Positions 4,071 to 5,520 of a DNA stretch of 5,520 bases are shown here, piece after piece (within the stretch, counting starts at the first letter, position 1; every line of letters begins with the position of its first letter). The notes under the pieces were generated by a model. That model did not search any database, was not told the DNA's origin, and saw nothing but the letters and a program-made list of their open reading frames with translations. Source of the DNA: Staphylococcaceae bacterium UBA6286 (GTDB lineage: Bacteria > Bacillota > Bacilli > Staphylococcales > Staphylococcaceae); the NCBI GenBank assembly GCA_002438305.1, contig DJUI01000055.1, forward strand, positions 284-5,803, in the 5' to 3' direction. The translations under genes were made by a program, and so were the position numbers.

Positions 4071-5520
4071 AGCATGTGTGCATTTCATGTCATTAACAGA
4101 TAACCAACCAGTGGAACTTTATTTCAAGGATCCTGTCGCAGTGCTGACAGCGAAGACGACAGAAGAAGTGAAATCAGTCATTAAAAAGGCAGAACAGTAC
4201 AGCTCTGAACATTATGTAGTCGGTTACACCGCTTACGAGGCTGCTGCTGCTTTTTCCAGTAAAATGAAAACGAAATCGGTAGAGACATATGCTAAATTTT
4301 ATGTGTTCTCTGAACCGGTCAAACCTTTTGAAGAAACGATGCTCATGATGCCGATGGAATTTCAGTTTCACACGTCACCAACATATATCATGTCACAGAT
4401 AGAAACGATTAAAAGTGAAATCATCAAAGGTAACACGTATCAAGTCAACTATACAGTCCGTTTGTCAGCTCAGAGTGACAATCAGCCGTATGCGGTCTAT
4501 CAGCGGCTCACGACTGAACATAACGGTCAATATACGGCATACATTGAAGATGGTGAAGAAGCAGTCATCAGTATTTCTCCTGAACTATTCTTTGAGTATG
4601 ACAAGAACAGCGGTCATATATATACGAAACCCATGAAAGGAACTATGCCGCGTAACGGACTGGATGACAAGAACGCGCGTCTTCTTAAAAAATCACTGAA
4701 AGATCAGGCTGAGAATGTCATGATTGTCGACCTGCTGCGGAGTGACCTCAGCAGAATTGCAATTAAAAATTCAGTCGCCGTGACCTCGTTGTTTGAAATC
4801 ACAGCATACGAAACAGTGTATCAAATGACTTCGACTATTGAAGCCGATGTCACGGGCGCATCACTGGTAGATATATTCTCAGCTTTGTATCCGTGCGGCT
4901 CTATTACAGGGGCCCCTAAAATCAGTACGATGGCAATTATCGATGCGCTGGAAGAAGAAGCTCGGGATGTCTACTGCGGCGCTGTCGGTATGATGCTGCC
5001 TGACGGTCGGATGATATTCAATGTACCTATCCGCACCCTTAAGAAACAAGGACGGACCTACGCTTATGGTGTCGGTGGAGGTATTACCATTGATTCTATT
5101 TCTGAAAAAGAATACGACGAAATGATAGCAAAAACTAAAATACTGACTGCACTTGCACCTGCTGATTTTCATTTAATAGAGACGATGCGGGTCGATGAAA
5201 ATGGAGTTAAAAGACGCGATTACCACCGTCAACGTCTCCTTGACAGCCTGAATCATTTTCACCTGTCGTATGATCCTGTACAGTTAGAAGCGCTGCTGTC
5301 TTTAACGGCAGCTCAGACAAAAATGCTGAGAGTGACGGCTTCAGAAGGACGATTGTTGTATGAGCTGCGTGATATACCTGCGACCTCATGTCATGCTGTA
5401 CTGATGCCTATGCTGGAAGAAGATAGTGACAGACTGCAGCATAAGACATCAATCCGTCATCATTATGTCACTAAATCGCAGACACTCTCCCTCTATTATA
5501 ATAAAGACAATATCATCACC
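4063..5520 (+). CDS. pabB: Aminodeoxychorismate synthase component I fused to aminodeoxychorismate lyase (PabB-PabC), 3' end cut by window
   Basis: The frame is open from ATG 4063 to the window end (486 codons, no stop). GAGG at 4052-4055 lies 7 bases before the ATG, and the start overlaps pabA by 8 bases. Residues 105-365 are a chorismate-binding domain: 'GNTYQVNYT' (123-131), 'SPELF' (172-176), 'KPMKGT' (189-194), 'DLLRSDLSR' (223-231), 'YETVYQMTS' (249-257), 'CGSITGAPK' (278-286) and 'GVGGG' (336-340). K192 in the PxKGT motif is the lysine that marks PabB rather than TrpE, which has Ala there. From about 368 the sequence becomes a class IV PLP domain: 'LIETMRV' (371-377), 'YHRQRLLDS' (387-395), and 'HKTSIR' with K461, probably the PLP Schiff-base lysine. 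The chain should thus make aminodeoxychorismate (with PabA) and cleave it to p-aminobenzoate. About 100 C-terminal residues are missing. 'RSDLSR' departs from the usual 'RNDLGR'. Confidence 0.92.
   Translation, partial: MIRACVHFMSLTDNQPVELYFKDPVAVLTAKTTEEVKSVIKKAEQYSSEHYVVGYTAYEAAAAFSSKMKTKSVETYAKFYVFSEPVKPFEETMLMMPMEFQFHTSPTYIMSQIETIKSEIIKGNTYQVNYTVRLSAQSDNQPYAVYQRLTTEHNGQYTAYIEDGEEAVISISPELFFEYDKNSGHIYTKPMKGTMPRNGLDDKNARLLKKSLKDQAENVMIVDLLRSDLSRIAIKNSVAVTSLFEITAYETVYQMTSTIEADVTGASLVDIFSALYPCGSITGAPKISTMAIIDALEEEARDVYCGAVGMMLPDGRMIFNVPIRTLKKQGRTYAYGVGGGITIDSISEKEYDEMIAKTKILTALAPADFHLIETMRVDENGVKRRDYHRQRLLDSLNHFHLSYDPVQLEALLSLTAAQTKMLRVTASEGRLLYELRDIPATSCHAVLMPMLEEDSDRLQHKTSIRHHYVTKSQTLSLYYNKDNIIT

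Noticed and set aside
3888..4371. Minus-strand open frames (3888-4088 and 4174-4371) opposite pabA and pabB
   Set aside because: His- and Phe-rich low-information translations antisense to well-supported genes; shadows.
4063..5160. Chorismate-binding protein as anthranilate synthase TrpE
   Set aside because: The PxKGT lysine (K192), typical of PabB, replaces the Ala of TrpE, and a lyase domain follows in frame.
4415..5389. Other open frames inside pabB (4415-4636 plus; 4879-5172 and 5207-5389 minus)
   Set aside because: All fall within the continuous PabB-PabC frame, which carries family motifs throughout.

Overview
The window looks like a core-chromosome segment of a low-GC Gram-positive bacterium, most likely a member of the Staphylococcaceae or a close relative in the Bacillales. 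The reasons are strong AGGAGG-type ribosome binding sites, a queC-queD-queE operon behind a preQ1-I riboswitch, a Bacillus-like QueE, a sigma-B-like promoter in front of a GlsB/YeaQ-type stress protein, and a divergent pabA-pabB pair. The assignment is by pattern recognition only; genus is not determined.

Layout. Positions 1-461 (minus) hold the N-terminal 153 residues of an AIM24/TIGR00266 protein, cut by the window edge and driven by a good sigma-A promoter. Positions 566-817 (minus) encode an 83-residue glycine-rich membrane protein of the GlsB/YeaQ/YmgE family, with its own Rho-independent terminator and a candidate sigma-B promoter. Positions 930-1511 (minus) encode a polytopic membrane protein I cannot name; its C-terminal third weakly recalls NnrU/ICMT-type membrane methyltransferases. 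It has its own extended -10 promoter. Positions 1565-3348 (minus) are a tightly packed queC-queD-queE operon that makes the queuosine precursor preQ0. Upstream lie a Rho-independent terminator and a preQ1-I riboswitch (3367-3436), so the operon should be shut down by transcription termination when preQ1 is plentiful.

Divergently, from 3507 on the plus strand, run pabA and an overlapping pabB that is open to the window end. They make 4-amino-4-deoxychorismate for p-aminobenzoate and folate. The pabB frame runs on into an aminodeoxychorismate-lyase (PabC) domain, so it is a PabB-PabC fusion; the window ends inside the lyase domain, after its probable PLP lysine. The queuosine and folate pathways share the GTP cyclohydrolase I product dihydroneopterin triphosphate, so the two operons leaving the 3349-3506 intergenic region are metabolically related.

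I see no mobile element, CRISPR array, tRNA or rRNA. The most interesting parts are the riboswitch, where three CTAG copies and an 8-bp complementarity between aptamer loop and terminator loop suggest the switching mechanism; the interleaved divergent promoters; the PabB-PabC fusion with altered motifs; and the unnamed membrane protein. I found no previously undescribed system.
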